A DNA stretch of 64,000 bases from Planosporangium spinosum (GCF_049999945.1 NZ_JBLYUB010000001.1:1-64000); one strand, 5' to 3'; positions 1 to 8,488 are shown, counted from the stretch's first letter. The notes: generated from the letters alone by a model not told the origin. Translations and numbers: made by a program.

Positions 1-1
1 C

Positions 2-97
2 AACCACCGCCGGCGCCACTCCGCGCTCGGCTACCTCAGTCCCGCCGACTACGAACAACGTCTCGGATCCACTACCGTCCAGCAGATCGCGGCATAA
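2..97 (+). pseudogene. C-terminal end of an IS3-family transposase (cut by window edge)
   Basis: An open frame enters from the window edge and ends at TAA (95-97). Its first residues, NHRRRHSALGYLSPADYE, are the C-terminal signature of IS3-family OrfB (DDE, rve domain) transposases, where the motif lies just before the stop. Only about 31 residues are visible, so it cannot be decided whether the element is intact upstream. The 22-bp repeats that follow may belong to its right end or to the flank. Confidence 0.8.
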
Positions 98-129
98 CCC
101 GGTGTCCACATCCCGGGGGGAACTTCAGG

Positions 130-195
130 CAACGGGGCGGTGTGGTCCTGACAACGGGGCGGTGTGGTCCTGACAACGGGGCGGTGTGGTTCTGG
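130..195. repeat. Three 22-bp tandem repeats beside the IS3 remnant
   Basis: The unit caacggggcggtgtggtcct(ga) occurs at 130-151, 152-173 and 174-195; the last copy has two changes. A shortened fourth copy (aggcggtgtgg) follows at about 201-211. There are no spacers between units, so it is a plain tandem repeat. Its place directly after the transposase stop suggests an IS end or a local slippage product. Confidence 0.85.
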
Positions 196-270
196 CGCCC
201 AGGCGGTGTGGCCGCGACCCCGAGACGACACCGGGGCGGAGTCACCCGACCGGCGGTGCCGGTAGGTCCG

Positions 271-1350
271 TCACCGGCTCACCAGTGCCTGTAGGCCCAG
301 CCCGGTCCCGGCGACGGTGACCGACAGGACGGCTCCGAACAACAGCGGGCGCGGACCGACGCGGCGCAGGTCGGCCGGGTGGATGCCCAGGCCGACTCCG
401 GCCATCGCGACCGCGATCCCCAGGCCGGCCAGTCCGGAGAGCGCCGGATGCGCGCCGCGCGGCACCAGTCCCGCACTGTTGGCCACCGCGGCCAGCAGGA
501 ACAGTGGCAGGAACGCCGGCACCAGACCAGGGATCCGCGGCCGGTCCGCCGCCGGCGCGGCCCCGGGCGCCGGCGCGGCCCCGGGCGTCGGCACGGCCCC
601 GGCCGTCGACGCGCGTCCCGCCGCCACGGCCAGGACCAGCGGGATGATCATCAGTGCCCGGCAGAGCTTGACGACGACCGCATGGTCGCCCGCCGCCCGG
701 CCGTACGCGTACCCGGCGGCGGTCACGCTCGAGGTGTCGTTGACGGCGGTGCCGACCCACAGGCCGAAGTGGTGGGCGTCGAGGCCGAGCAGGTGCCCGA
801 GCGCGGGAAAGGCGAGCACGGCGACGACATTGAACACGAAGATCGTCGACATCGCGTACCCGACGGCGGCCTCGCTCGCGGCGATGACCGGCGCCACCGC
901 CCCGATCGCCGAGGCGCCGCAGATGCCGGTACCGGCGGCGATCAGGGTGCGCAGGTCGCCGTCGACGTGCAGCAGCCGGCCGGCCAGCCAGGCCATGCCG
1001 GCGCACGCGGCGAGCGTACCGAGCATGACGGGTACCGACGATGCGCCGACGCGCAGCACCGAGGCCACCGACAGGCCGGTACCGGACAGCACGATCGCGC
1101 CCTGCAACACGTACCGGCCGGCCGCCCGGCAACCGGCCGCTACCCGCCAGCCGGCGCGCCGGGCGATCGGCGCGACCAGGGTCGCGAGCACGATCGCGAG
1201 CACCGGGGCGCCCACGACCGGCGCCAGCCGCCCCAGGCCGGTGGCGGCGGCGCCGATCACGCCGGACAGGGCCAGACCGGGCAGGAGGGGCGGGGCCGGA
1301 GGCCGCCGGACGCCCACGACGGCCGGCACCCGGGTCAATGATCGCGTCAC
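271..1350 (-). CDS. yeiH: YeiH/UPF0324-family putative sulfate exporter
   Basis: A 359-residue, very hydrophobic protein with about ten predicted membrane segments. It matches the YeiH (UPF0324, PSE) family: the conserved core runs through GTGICGASAIGAVAPVI and then GLWVGTAVNDTSSVTAAG, the family's two signature regions. Family members are predicted inner-membrane exporters of sulfate or sulfonate-like anions; the substrate is not established. Start is GTG at 1350. The gene is divergent from a LysR regulator, the same pairing as yeiH with the LysR gene yeiE in enterobacteria, so control by that neighbour is likely. A Pro/Ala-rich loop (about residues 250-272) is unusual and probably cytoplasmic. 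Confidence 0.8.
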   Translation of the reverse strand: MTRSLTRVPAVVGVRRPPAPPLLPGLALSGVIGAAATGLGRLAPVVGAPVLAIVLATLVAPIARRAGWRVAAGCRAAGRYVLQGAIVLSGTGLSVASVLRVGASSVPVMLGTLAACAGMAWLAGRLLHVDGDLRTLIAAGTGICGASAIGAVAPVIAASEAAVGYAMSTIFVFNVVAVLAFPALGHLLGLDAHHFGLWVGTAVNDTSSVTAAGYAYGRAAGDHAVVVKLCRALMIIPLVLAVAAGRASTAGAVPTPGAAPAPGAAPAADRPRIPGLVPAFLPLFLLAAVANSAGLVPRGAHPALSGLAGLGIAVAMAGVGLGIHPADLRRVGPRPLLFGAVLSVTVAGTGLGLQALVSR

Positions 1351-1395
1351 CGGTCCAGTCTCGGCGCACCCCGGCGCACCCGGTACCGGTTCGAT

Positions 1396-1411
1396 CTATA
1401 TCGCGACATAG
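1396..1411. promoter_or_regulatory. Probable LysR operator between the divergent genes
   Basis: CTATATCGCGACATAG is a 16-bp near-perfect inverted repeat (one mismatched pair) centred on TCGCGA and containing a T-N11-A pattern typical of LysR-type sites. It is the only AT-containing palindrome in the 70-bp gap between the exporter start (1350) and the regulator start (1421). Function is inferred. Confidence 0.5.
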
Positions 1412-1420
1412 GGTTCTCCT

Positions 1421-2398
1421 ATGGCACCACCGCGTATGTCCAGCTCCGACGTGACCGCGCTACGGCTGCTGGTCGACACTGTCGACACCGGCAGCGTGTC
1501 GGCGGCCGCCCGGGCCGCCCGGGTCGCCCAGCCCTCGGCCAGCGAGGCGCTCCACCGGTTGGAGCGCCGCCTCGGGCTCGCCCTGCTGGTCCGTACGCCG
1601 CAGGGCTCGCGGCCGACCGCCGCCGCCCAACGCCTGGTGGTACTGGCCCGGCAGGCCCTGACCGCCCTCGACGCCGTGGCCGCCGAGGCCGCCGCCCTGG
1701 CCGCGGCCGAACGCCACGAGGTACGCGTCGCCGCCAGCTACACCATCGCCGAGTACCTGCTGCCGGCCCGGCTGCCCCGGGCCGGAGACCTGACCGTCGC
1801 CCTGTCGGTGGTCAACTCCGAGGAGGCCGTCGCCCGGGTGCGCGCCCACGAGGCCGACGTCGGCTTCGTCGAAGGCCCCCTCGACGCCACCGGGCTGCGG
1901 GTACGCCGGGTGGGCCACGACGAGCTGGTCGTGATCGTCGCCCCGAGCCATCCCTGGGCCGGCCTGCCCACCGCCCTGCCGGCCGCGACGCTGGCGGGTA
2001 CGCCGCTCCTGCTCCGGGAGCCGGCATCGGGTACCCGGCGCACCTATGAACGGGCCGTCGCCACGGCCGGCCTGGCCCCGGCGCCGCCGCTCGGCGTGCT
2101 CAGCTCCACCGAGGCGCTCAAGGCCGCCGTCCGTGCCGGGGTCGGCGCCACCGTGCTAAGCCGCCTGACCGTGGCCGCCGACCTGGCCGCCGGACACCTC
2201 GTCGAGGTCCCGGTGGCCGGCCTGGACCTGCGGCGCGACCTGCGCGCCATCTGGCTGCCCGGCCGGCTAGGCCCCCTCGCGTCGGCGTTCGTCCGTGCGG
2301 TCGGCGCGACCGCCTCCGGCACCGGACCCACCTCCGGCACCGGACCCGCTTCCGCCACCGGACCCGCCTCCGGCACGGCGCCCACCTCCGCCACCTGA
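1421..2398 (+). CDS. LysR-family transcriptional regulator
   Basis: 325 residues with the LysR layout: N-terminal winged helix-turn-helix (about residues 8-66, with ARVAQPSASEALHRLERRLG as recognition region) and a C-terminal periplasmic-binding-like effector domain (about 95-295). Divergent from the YeiH-like exporter, so it probably regulates that gene and itself. The last 35 residues are a low-complexity SGTGPT/SATGPA tail from four 18-bp tandem repeats (2312-2383). The family domain ends before this tail, which is probably disordered. An alternative ATG lies at 1436. The ligand is unknown. Confidence 0.88.
   Translation: MAPPRMSSSDVTALRLLVDTVDTGSVSAAARAARVAQPSASEALHRLERRLGLALLVRTPQGSRPTAAAQRLVVLARQALTALDAVAAEAAALAAAERHEVRVAASYTIAEYLLPARLPRAGDLTVALSVVNSEEAVARVRAHEADVGFVEGPLDATGLRVRRVGHDELVVIVAPSHPWAGLPTALPAATLAGTPLLLREPASGTRRTYERAVATAGLAPAPPLGVLSSTEALKAAVRAGVGATVLSRLTVAADLAAGHLVEVPVAGLDLRRDLRAIWLPGRLGPLASAFVRAVGATASGTGPTSGTGPASATGPASGTAPTSAT
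2312..2383 (+). repeat. Four 18-bp tandem repeats in the 3' end of the LysR gene
   Basis: The unit gcctccggcaccggaccc and variants repeat at 2312-2329, 2330-2347, 2348-2365 and 2366-2383, each encoding a six-residue T/ASGTGP-like unit. They add a tail after the conserved LysR fold and look like recent slippage expansion. Confidence 0.8.
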
Positions 2399-2432
2399 AT
2401 CGCAACGGACCGCTGATTCCGGCGCCGCCCCG

Positions 2433-3083
2433 CTATCCGCCGGCCGGCCGGGTGGCGCTGCCGAGCACGTGCGGCGCGGCGGCGAGCGCCACCGGCAGGT
2501 CCGGGAACCGGAACCGGTCCACCTCGGTGATCACGAACCCGGCGGCGTGGATCGCCGCCACCGTGTCCCGGCTGGTGTGGCAGCCTCCGCACAGCGCCGG
2601 CCAGATGGTGGCGTCGACGAACCGCTGCACCCGGCGCAGTGCCCCCGGACGCTCGGCGGCGACGTGTTCGTAGAACCGGAGCCGCCCACCCGGGCGGAGC
2701 ACCCGACGCGTCTCCGCGAGGGCCGCCAGCTGGTCGGGTACCGAACACAACACCAGGGAGAACACTGCCGCGTCGAACGTCGCGTCGGCCGCCGGGAGGT
2801 CGTCGGCCACGCCGTCGACCACGGTGACCGGTACCGGCGCGGCAGCGGCGGCGCGCCGGGCGGCGGCCCGTAGCCGGGGCTCCGGCTCCACCGCCAGTAC
2901 CGCGCTGACCTCCGGCGGGTAGTGGGCGAAGTTGCGGCCACTGCCGGCACCCACCTCGATCACCCGACCGGACAGGCCGGCCACCAGTCGATGCCGGTGC
3001 GCCGCCCCGCCGGCGGCGTCCAGCCGCACGGCGAGCCGCTCGAAGACCCGAGCGAAGATCGGGTGTGAGATCCGGGGCCGCAT
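2433..3083 (-). CDS. Class I SAM-dependent methyltransferase
   Basis: About 216 residues. SAM-binding motif I is VIEVGAGSGRNFAHYP, the acidic loop is VLAVEPEP, and the motif IV region FDAAVFSLVLCSVPD precedes VLRPGGRLRFYEH. It resembles small-molecule or lipid methyltransferases (UbiE/PmtA/METTL7 type); the substrate cannot be read from sequence. The ATG at 3083 (MRPRISHPIFARVFERL) is preferred because homologues begin near this motif; an in-frame ATG at 3164 would add 27 unconserved residues. It stands alone, convergent with the LysR gene. Confidence 0.72.
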   Translation of the reverse strand: MRPRISHPIFARVFERLAVRLDAAGGAAHRHRLVAGLSGRVIEVGAGSGRNFAHYPPEVSAVLAVEPEPRLRAAARRAAAAAPVPVTVVDGVADDLPAADATFDAAVFSLVLCSVPDQLAALAETRRVLRPGGRLRFYEHVAAERPGALRRVQRFVDATIWPALCGGCHTSRDTVAAIHAAGFVITEVDRFRFPDLPVALAAAPHVLGSATRPAGG

Positions 3084-3612
3084 CCACTCCAGGCTCACAC
3101 ACCGCCGGTCCGCGCGCAGCCCGTCGCCCCGCTGTTCCAGGATCCCGGAGACGTGGCGGGCCACGGCCCCACGAACACTCCATGATCATGAGAGCCGGTA
3201 CGGAAAGGCGGGCTGTGTGCGCGCCCACATCCCCGCGGCCGTCAAGGGGCCGAACGGATGCTGTGTGCCATAGTTGGCACCGCCGCCGCGGGTACACCGT
3301 CCCAGCGTGTCGGGAGATCCGGCAACGGTCGACCCGGCGGGCGCGGGAGTACACAGGTGATCGCGCGGTCGCGGACCGGGCCGACGAAGACGTCGACAAG
3401 TCCCGATCCATACCCACCGTCGGTCGCGGTCACCGCCGCGGTCGTCATGCCACCCCGCCCGCCATCCACCCACGACCCATCACCGCTGTCCGGCGCGGTG
3501 GCAGGTCACCGCCGTCCCGAGCCACGGTGATGTCACCCACCGGACATTCATGGAACACCGGCGTACGGGGTAACCCGGTGGTATCGGTCTGAGTGCAGAC
3601 AGGAGAACAGCG
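3084..3612. promoter_or_regulatory. Gene-poor 530-bp gap with two palindromes
   Basis: No convincing coding frame is seen. The gap holds the perfect palindrome CATGATCATG (3181-3190), one of a family of GATC-centred intergenic palindromes in this window, and a perfect GTGCCA-N4-TGGCAC inverted repeat (3265-3280) that could be an operator. The NADH dehydrogenase gene that follows has a good ribosome site (aggaga, about 3601-3606). Confidence 0.4.
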
Positions 3613-4989
3613 ATGGACGACATGACGGCACGGGTCGGTGACGGCCACCACGAACAGCGCCACCGTGTGCTGGTCATCGGTTCGGGCTTCGGTGGGCTCT
3701 TCTCGGCCAAGAAGCTGCGCCGGGAGAACGTCGATGTGACGATCATCGCACGGACCAGCCACCACCTGTTCCAGCCCCTGCTGTACCAGGTCGCCACCGG
3801 CATCCTGTCCGAGGGCGAGATCGCCCCCGCGACCCGCGAGATCCTGCGCCGCCAGCACAACGCACGGGTACTGCTCGGCGAGGTCATCGACGTCGACCTC
3901 AACGCCCGTACCGTCACCGCCACCGCCCCCGGTACCACCTACACCGTCGGCTACGACAGCCTGATCGTCGCCGCCGGCGCCACCCAGTCGTACTTCGGCC
4001 ACGACGAGTTCGCCGAGCACGCCCCCGGCATGAAGAGCATCGACGACGCCCTGGAGCTGCGCGGACGGATCTTCGGCGCGTTCGAGCTGGCCGAGCTGGA
4101 GACCGACCCGGCCGCCATCGAGCGCTGGATGACCTTCGTCGTGGTGGGCGCCGGCCCCACCGGCGTGGAGATGGCCGGGCAGATCGCCGAGCTGGCCCAC
4201 CGCACCCTGACCAGGGACTTCCGCCACATCGATCCGCGCAAGGCGCGGATCCTGCTGCTGGACGGCGCGCCGGCGGTCCTGCCCTCGTTCGGCGACCACC
4301 TGTCCACCCGGGCGCTGCGCCAGCTCCACCGCCTCGGCATCGAGGTCGAACTGCGGACCACCGTGGTCGGCGTCGACGAAACCGGTATCGAGGTCGTCGA
4401 CTCGGCCGGTAACCGCCGCCGCATCGAGGCCATGACCAAGATCTGGGCCGCCGGTGTCGCCGCGTCCCCGCTCGGCCCGATGCTGGCCCGGGCATCCGGC
4501 GCGGAGACCGACCGCGCCGGCCGGGTCATGGTCGAACCGAACTGCTCGCTGCCCGGGCACCCGGAGGTGTTCGTCGTCGGCGACATGATGAGCCTCAACC
4601 GGCTGCCCGGTGTGGCGCAGGTCGCCATCCAGAGTGGACAGCACGCCGCGGGCCAGATCATCCGCCGGCTGCACGGCAAGCCCACCGGGCAGCCCTTCCA
4701 CTACTTCGACAAGGGCAGCATGGCGACGATCTCCCGGTTCTCGGCCGTCGCCAGCATCGGCAAGATGCGCCTGTCCGGGTTCATCGGCTGGCTGCTCTGG
4801 CTCGCCGTCCACCTGCTGTACCTGGTCGGCTTCAAGAACCGGGTCACCGCCGTGCTGCACTGGTTCGTCAGCTTCATCGGCCGGGGCCGGTCCCAGCGCA
4901 CCACCACGCTCCAGCAGGTTCTCGCGCGTACCGTCCTGCGCAGGGTGAACGACGAGGAGAACAGCAAGGTCGGAGCCGGCGCGCCGTAG
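3613..4989 (+). CDS. ndh: Type II NADH:quinone dehydrogenase (NDH-2)
   Basis: 458 residues, normal for NDH-2. Two Rossmann motifs are visible: GSGFGGLFSAKKL (about residues 23-35, FAD) and VVVGAGPTGVEMAGQIAEL (about 177-195, NADH). FVVGDMMSL near residue 322 is the FAD-contacting ATG/GD motif. The enzyme passes electrons from NADH to menaquinone at the cytoplasmic membrane face without pumping protons. The hydrophobic stretch LSGFIGWLLWLAVHLLYLVG (about 393-412) fits the C-terminal membrane-anchoring part. Start ATG at 3613 follows an aggaga site. It appears monocistronic. Confidence 0.88.
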   Translation: MDDMTARVGDGHHEQRHRVLVIGSGFGGLFSAKKLRRENVDVTIIARTSHHLFQPLLYQVATGILSEGEIAPATREILRRQHNARVLLGEVIDVDLNARTVTATAPGTTYTVGYDSLIVAAGATQSYFGHDEFAEHAPGMKSIDDALELRGRIFGAFELAELETDPAAIERWMTFVVVGAGPTGVEMAGQIAELAHRTLTRDFRHIDPRKARILLLDGAPAVLPSFGDHLSTRALRQLHRLGIEVELRTTVVGVDETGIEVVDSAGNRRRIEAMTKIWAAGVAASPLGPMLARASGAETDRAGRVMVEPNCSLPGHPEVFVVGDMMSLNRLPGVAQVAIQSGQHAAGQIIRRLHGKPTGQPFHYFDKGSMATISRFSAVASIGKMRLSGFIGWLLWLAVHLLYLVGFKNRVTAVLHWFVSFIGRGRSQRTTTLQQVLARTVLRRVNDEENSKVGAGAP

Positions 4990-5004
4990 TGACGCGGCGT
5001 CCCG

Positions 5005-5226
5005 TCAGCCCCGGCGGTACGTCGGGCGCAGTACCCCGCGGGCCAGCGTGTGCGCGGTGAGCGCGAACCCGGCCTGTCCGGCGCTGGCGCCGGTGTCCAG
5101 GCCGAGATCGTCGGTGTCCAGCGCGTGTACGGCGAACAGGTACCGGTGGGCCGGGTCATCGGCGGGCGGGACGGCGCCGCCGTCCCGGACGGTCAGGACG
5201 AGATCATCGGCGCGGGCGAGGTGCAC
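5005..5226 (-). pseudogene. Truncated PEBP-like (YbhB/YbcL) gene
   Basis: The C-terminal 60 residues read VRDGGAVPPADDPAHRY then LFAVHALDTDDLGLDTG and AHTLARGVLRPTY. This matches the final third of YbhB/YbcL-type phosphatidylethanolamine-binding proteins (consensus PP-x-HRY-x-F-x-YALD ... H-x-LA). Full members have about 150-180 residues; here the N-terminal part is absent because the RibD-like gene ends 35 bp upstream. An aggaga site and GTG at 5226 could still give a 73-residue product. I regard it as a remnant, but a functional mini-protein is not excluded. Confidence 0.6.
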
Positions 5227-5261
5227 GGTGTCTCCTGTCGACGGCGATGGTGGTGAAAGCG

Positions 5262-6050
5262 TCAGGACGTACTCTCGCCGGGCCGGATCCACCGGCCCAG
5301 CAGCGTCCCGTCGGATTCGATCAGCAGGCGCGGCACCAGCGGTGCGCGCAGATCCGGGCCCACCAGGATCCGGGGCTGGGTCCCGGCGACCATCTCCGGT
5401 GTGACCGTCAGGCACAGCTCGTCGAGCCGGTCCGCGGCGACGACGTCGTGGAGCAGCCGGGGGCCGCCCTCACACAGGATCCGTGTCAGCCCCTGGCCGG
5501 CCAGGTCGTCGAGCGCGGCGGCGACGTCCACACCCGGGCCGCCCTGGACGATGACGCGGTCGGCGCCCAGGTGCCGCGCGGCCCGCCGGATCGCGTCGGT
5601 CCCCGCCGCCGCGCAGGTCGCCAGCAGGACCTCGCCGGACTCGCCGCTGGTCTCGTACAGCGTCTCGGGCAGGACCGCGGACCGGCTGACGACGACCAGC
5701 GCCGGATGGTCGGGCCGGCCACGCCGCAGCCCCAGCCCCCGCCACCGCTCGGCGGCCACCGGCCGGCGGTAGCCCTCGACCCGCGCGGTGCCGGCCCCTA
5801 CCACGATGACGTCGGCGAGGGCCCGCAGCAGCGTGAACACCTCGTGGTCGGCGCCCGTGTTGATCGATCCCGTCCTGCCGTCGGCACCGGCCACCGCGCC
5901 GTCGAGGGTCGACACGAAGTTCGCGCGTACCCAGGGGCGGTCGCCCGCACCGGCCGGATAGGCGTACAGGCGCGACAGCGCGGCCCGGTCCAGCGGCTCG
6001 CCCGGTCCGGCCTCGATCGTGGCGCCCAGGTCGTTCATCAACAGTCGCAT
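5262..6050 (-). CDS. RibD C-terminal-like pyrimidine reductase family protein
   Basis: About 262 residues from ATG 6050 (MRLLMNDLG). Contains the RibD reductase / DHFR-like fold: WVRANFVSTLDGAVAG, the DVIVVGAGTARVEGY NADPH loop and LTRILCEGGPRLL. There is no deaminase domain, so this is a stand-alone reductase of the kind widespread in actinomycetes. Canonical RibD reduces the ribosylamino-pyrimidine in riboflavin synthesis, but no rib genes are nearby and the true substrate is unknown. An in-frame ATG at 6155 would add 35 non-conserved residues; the downstream start is chosen because the family homology begins there. Confidence 0.75.
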   Translation of the reverse strand: MRLLMNDLGATIEAGPGEPLDRAALSRLYAYPAGAGDRPWVRANFVSTLDGAVAGADGRTGSINTGADHEVFTLLRALADVIVVGAGTARVEGYRRPVAAERWRGLGLRRGRPDHPALVVVSRSAVLPETLYETSGESGEVLLATCAAAGTDAIRRAARHLGADRVIVQGGPGVDVAAALDDLAGQGLTRILCEGGPRLLHDVVAADRLDELCLTVTPEMVAGTQPRILVGPDLRAPLVPRLLIESDGTLLGRWIRPGESTS

Positions 6051-6234
6051 GCGCGGCTCGATCCTTCCCCCATGACCCCACGAAGTCTTCATGATCACGG
6101 TGCCCCGCGGCGGGCCGGTGACCGCTCCGGTGGTGGACTGTCGCCAATCCGTCACCTGATCGTCACCTTAAGCCGACCGCGCCCTCCCCATCGATCGCCG
6201 ATAATCGACGCCCGACACGGGCGAGGAGGCCGGC

Positions 6235-6669
6235 ATGAGTATCGGTCGGGTGGTGGGAGCGCTGCTGGGGATCGTGCTGATCGTCGCGGCGTGCGTGCTG
6301 ACGTTCTGGGCGACGCTGGCCGGCCGGGCTGTCAACTCGGTCGGCGTCGGCGGCATGTTCGTGGTCGGGGTCATCATGACCGGAATGGGCCTGCTCGACC
6401 TGCGGCCCTCGTCCCTGGCGTTCGGCAAGGACGGCGTCACCCTGCAACTGGTGGCCGACGCGGTGAAGAACGTCAAGGACTCGGCGCAGGATGAAGCCGC
6501 GAAGGTGGCCACCGACCAGACCGTGAAGGACGCGGTGACCTGCGCGAAGACCGAGGACGACGCGGAGAGGGTGGTCGCGCAGATCGCCCAGCGGATCGTC
6601 CAGGCGCTGCCCGCGACGGCCGACCTGACCCGGGAAGCGCTCAGTACGCTGCGCCGCCCGGACCGCTGA
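6235..6669 (+). CDS. Small membrane protein of unknown function
   Basis: 144 residues. Two N-terminal membrane helices (about residues 6-28 and 37-56) are followed by a soluble, mostly helical tail rich in Ala, Asp and Lys (KNVKDSAQDEAAKVATDQTVKD). No family is recognised. The start ATG follows gaggaggccggc, a good ribosome site. It lies between divergent and convergent neighbours and appears monocistronic. Confidence 0.65.
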   Translation: MSIGRVVGALLGIVLIVAACVLTFWATLAGRAVNSVGVGGMFVVGVIMTGMGLLDLRPSSLAFGKDGVTLQLVADAVKNVKDSAQDEAAKVATDQTVKDAVTCAKTEDDAERVVAQIAQRIVQALPATADLTREALSTLRRPDR

Positions 6670-6707
6670 CCCGCTGCCCGCCGCACCGAGGTTCACGGGA
6701 GAGGAAG

Positions 6708-8354
6708 TCACGCCGCGCGCAGGGCCGCCGACACGAGGTCGCGGGCCTCCTCCTGGATCCGCGCCAGGTGCTCGGGGCCCCGGAACGACTCGGCGTAGAT
6801 CTTGTACACGTCCTCGGTGCCCGACGGGCGCGCGGCGAACCACCCCGATTCGGTGGCGACCTTCAACCCGCCGATGGCCGCGCCGTTGCCCGGGGCGGTC
6901 GTCAGCGTCGCGGTGATCGGCTCGCCGGCCAGGGTCGTCGCGCTCACCTGGTCCGGTGACAACCGGCCGAGCACCGCCTTCTCCTCCCTGGTCGCCGGGG
7001 CGTCGATCCGGGCGTACGCCGGGTCGCCGAAGCGTCCCACCAGGCCGGTGTAGTGCTCGCTGGGCGTACGCCCGGTGACCGCGATGATCTCGGAGGCGAG
7101 CAGGGCCAGGATGATGCCATCCTTGTCGGTGGTCCAGACACGGGCGTCCCGGCGCAGGAACGACGCACCGGCGCTCTCCTCGCCACCGAACGCGACCGCC
7201 CCGTCCAGCAGTCCGGGCACGAACCACTTGAACCCGACCGGCACCTCCAGCAGCGGCCGGCCGAGGTCGGCGGCCACCCGGTCGATCATGGACGAGGAGA
7301 CCAGGGTCTTGCCGACCGCGGCGCCGGCGGGCCAGTCGGCGCGGTTGCGGTACAGGTAGTCGATGGCGACGGCCAGGTAGTGATTGGGGTTCATCAGGCC
7401 GCCGTCCGGGGTGACGATGCCGTGCCGGTCGGCGTCGGCATCGTTTCCGGTCGCCACCTGGTACTCCGAACGCCGGTCGATCAGCGACGCCATCGCGTAC
7501 GGCGACGAGCAGTCCATGCGGATCTTGCCGTCCCAGTCCCGGGTCATGAACCGGAACGTCGGGTCGACCTCCGGGTTGACGACGGTCAGGTCGAGCCGGT
7601 GCCGGGAGGCGATCTCCGCCCAGTACGCCACGCTGGCGCCGCCGAGCGGGTCGGCGCCGATGCGGACGCCGGCCGACCGGATCGCGTCGAGGTCGACCAC
7701 CGACGGCAGGTCGTCGACGTAGCGGCCGAGGAAGTCGTAGCCTCGCGTGGTGTCGGCGGTCCGGGCCCGGGCGTACGGGATCCGCCGGACCCCCTTGAGG
7801 CCGTCGGCGATCAGCACGTTGGCCCGGTCCTGGATCCAACGGGTGGCGTCGGTGTCGGCCGGCCCGCCGTGCGGCGGGTTGTACTTGAAGCCTCCGTCGG
7901 CGGGCGGGTTGTGCGACGGCGTGACGACGACCCCGTCGGCCAGGCCGGACGTCCGGCCCCGGTTCCACGTGAGGATCGCGTGCGACACCGCGGGCGTGGG
8001 CGTGTACCCGCCGGCGCGGTCGACGAGCACGTCCACCCCGTTGGCGGCGAAGACCTCCAGCGCGCTGACGGTCGCCGGCTCACTCAGCGCGTGGGTGTCG
8101 CGGCCGAGGAACAGTGGCCCGTCGGTGCCCTGCGCGGCGCGGTACTCACAGATCGCCTGGCTGATCGCGACGATGTGGTCTTCGTTGAAGGCCGCCTTGA
8201 GGCTCGATCCGCGGTGGCCGGAGGTGCCGAACGCCACCTGCTGGGCGGGTTCGGCCGGGTCGGGATGCTCGGCGTAGTACGCCGTGATGAGCCGGGGTAC
8301 GTCGACGAGGTCGGCCGGCTCGGGGCGCTGGCCGGCACGGGGGTGCAGCGACAT
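6708..8354 (-). CDS. pgm: Phosphoglucomutase, alpha-D-glucose-specific
   Basis: 548 residues from ATG 8354, with gaggagg 8 bp upstream; the longer in-frame ATG at 8399 lacks such a site. Phosphohexomutase motifs in order: AFGTSGHRGSS, active-serine loop VVTPSHNPP, metal loop GNDADADRHG, sugar-binding GGEESAGASF, and phosphate-binding RPSGTEDVYKIYAES. It interconverts glucose-6-phosphate and glucose-1-phosphate, feeding GlgC and the GlgM-type synthase in the neighbouring glucan genes. It is divergent from glgE across a 134-bp region with a large inverted repeat. Confidence 0.93.
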   Translation of the reverse strand: MSLHPRAGQRPEPADLVDVPRLITAYYAEHPDPAEPAQQVAFGTSGHRGSSLKAAFNEDHIVAISQAICEYRAAQGTDGPLFLGRDTHALSEPATVSALEVFAANGVDVLVDRAGGYTPTPAVSHAILTWNRGRTSGLADGVVVTPSHNPPADGGFKYNPPHGGPADTDATRWIQDRANVLIADGLKGVRRIPYARARTADTTRGYDFLGRYVDDLPSVVDLDAIRSAGVRIGADPLGGASVAYWAEIASRHRLDLTVVNPEVDPTFRFMTRDWDGKIRMDCSSPYAMASLIDRRSEYQVATGNDADADRHGIVTPDGGLMNPNHYLAVAIDYLYRNRADWPAGAAVGKTLVSSSMIDRVAADLGRPLLEVPVGFKWFVPGLLDGAVAFGGEESAGASFLRRDARVWTTDKDGIILALLASEIIAVTGRTPSEHYTGLVGRFGDPAYARIDAPATREEKAVLGRLSPDQVSATTLAGEPITATLTTAPGNGAAIGGLKVATESGWFAARPSGTEDVYKIYAESFRGPEHLARIQEEARDLVSAALRAA

Positions 8355-8393
8355 GGGCGGGGCCTCCTCGGCCGGGATCTGGACAATCGCAGG

Positions 8394-8431
8394 GGTCACG
8401 TTCCCAAGATCTGGGCGAATCGAACGTGACC
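8394..8431. promoter_or_regulatory. Inverted repeat between pgm and glgE
   Basis: GGTCACGTTC (8394-8403) and GAACGTGACC (8422-8431) form perfect 10-bp arms 18 bp apart, centred in the divergent pgm-glgE promoter region. The arms are about 28 bp apart centre to centre, fitting a dimer or tetramer regulator that could control both genes. A related half-site, GATCACGTTA, lies at 10459-10468 upstream of treS. The regulator is unknown. Confidence 0.5.
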
Positions 8432-8488
8432 AAGACGATTCCGCCTCCGGCCGCGCCGATTCGTTCCTGGCTGACTAACGTAACAATC

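Noticed and set aside
130..195. Possible CRISPR array
   Set aside because: The repeats are contiguous with no spacers and only three copies; the 24-bp (21028-21099) and 21-bp (31448-31510) repeats are also spacerless and lie inside coding or former coding sequence.
3186..3592. Small open frames on both strands in the 3084-3612 gap
   Set aside because: They have no credible ribosome sites and no family resemblance.
8426..8488. Upstream ATG for GlgE, and similar upstream starts for pgm (8399), the DEAD-box gene (38692), GH6 (50253) and both LacI genes
   Set aside because: The extensions lack homology, run through operators or divergent genes, and the downstream starts usually have better ribosome sites.
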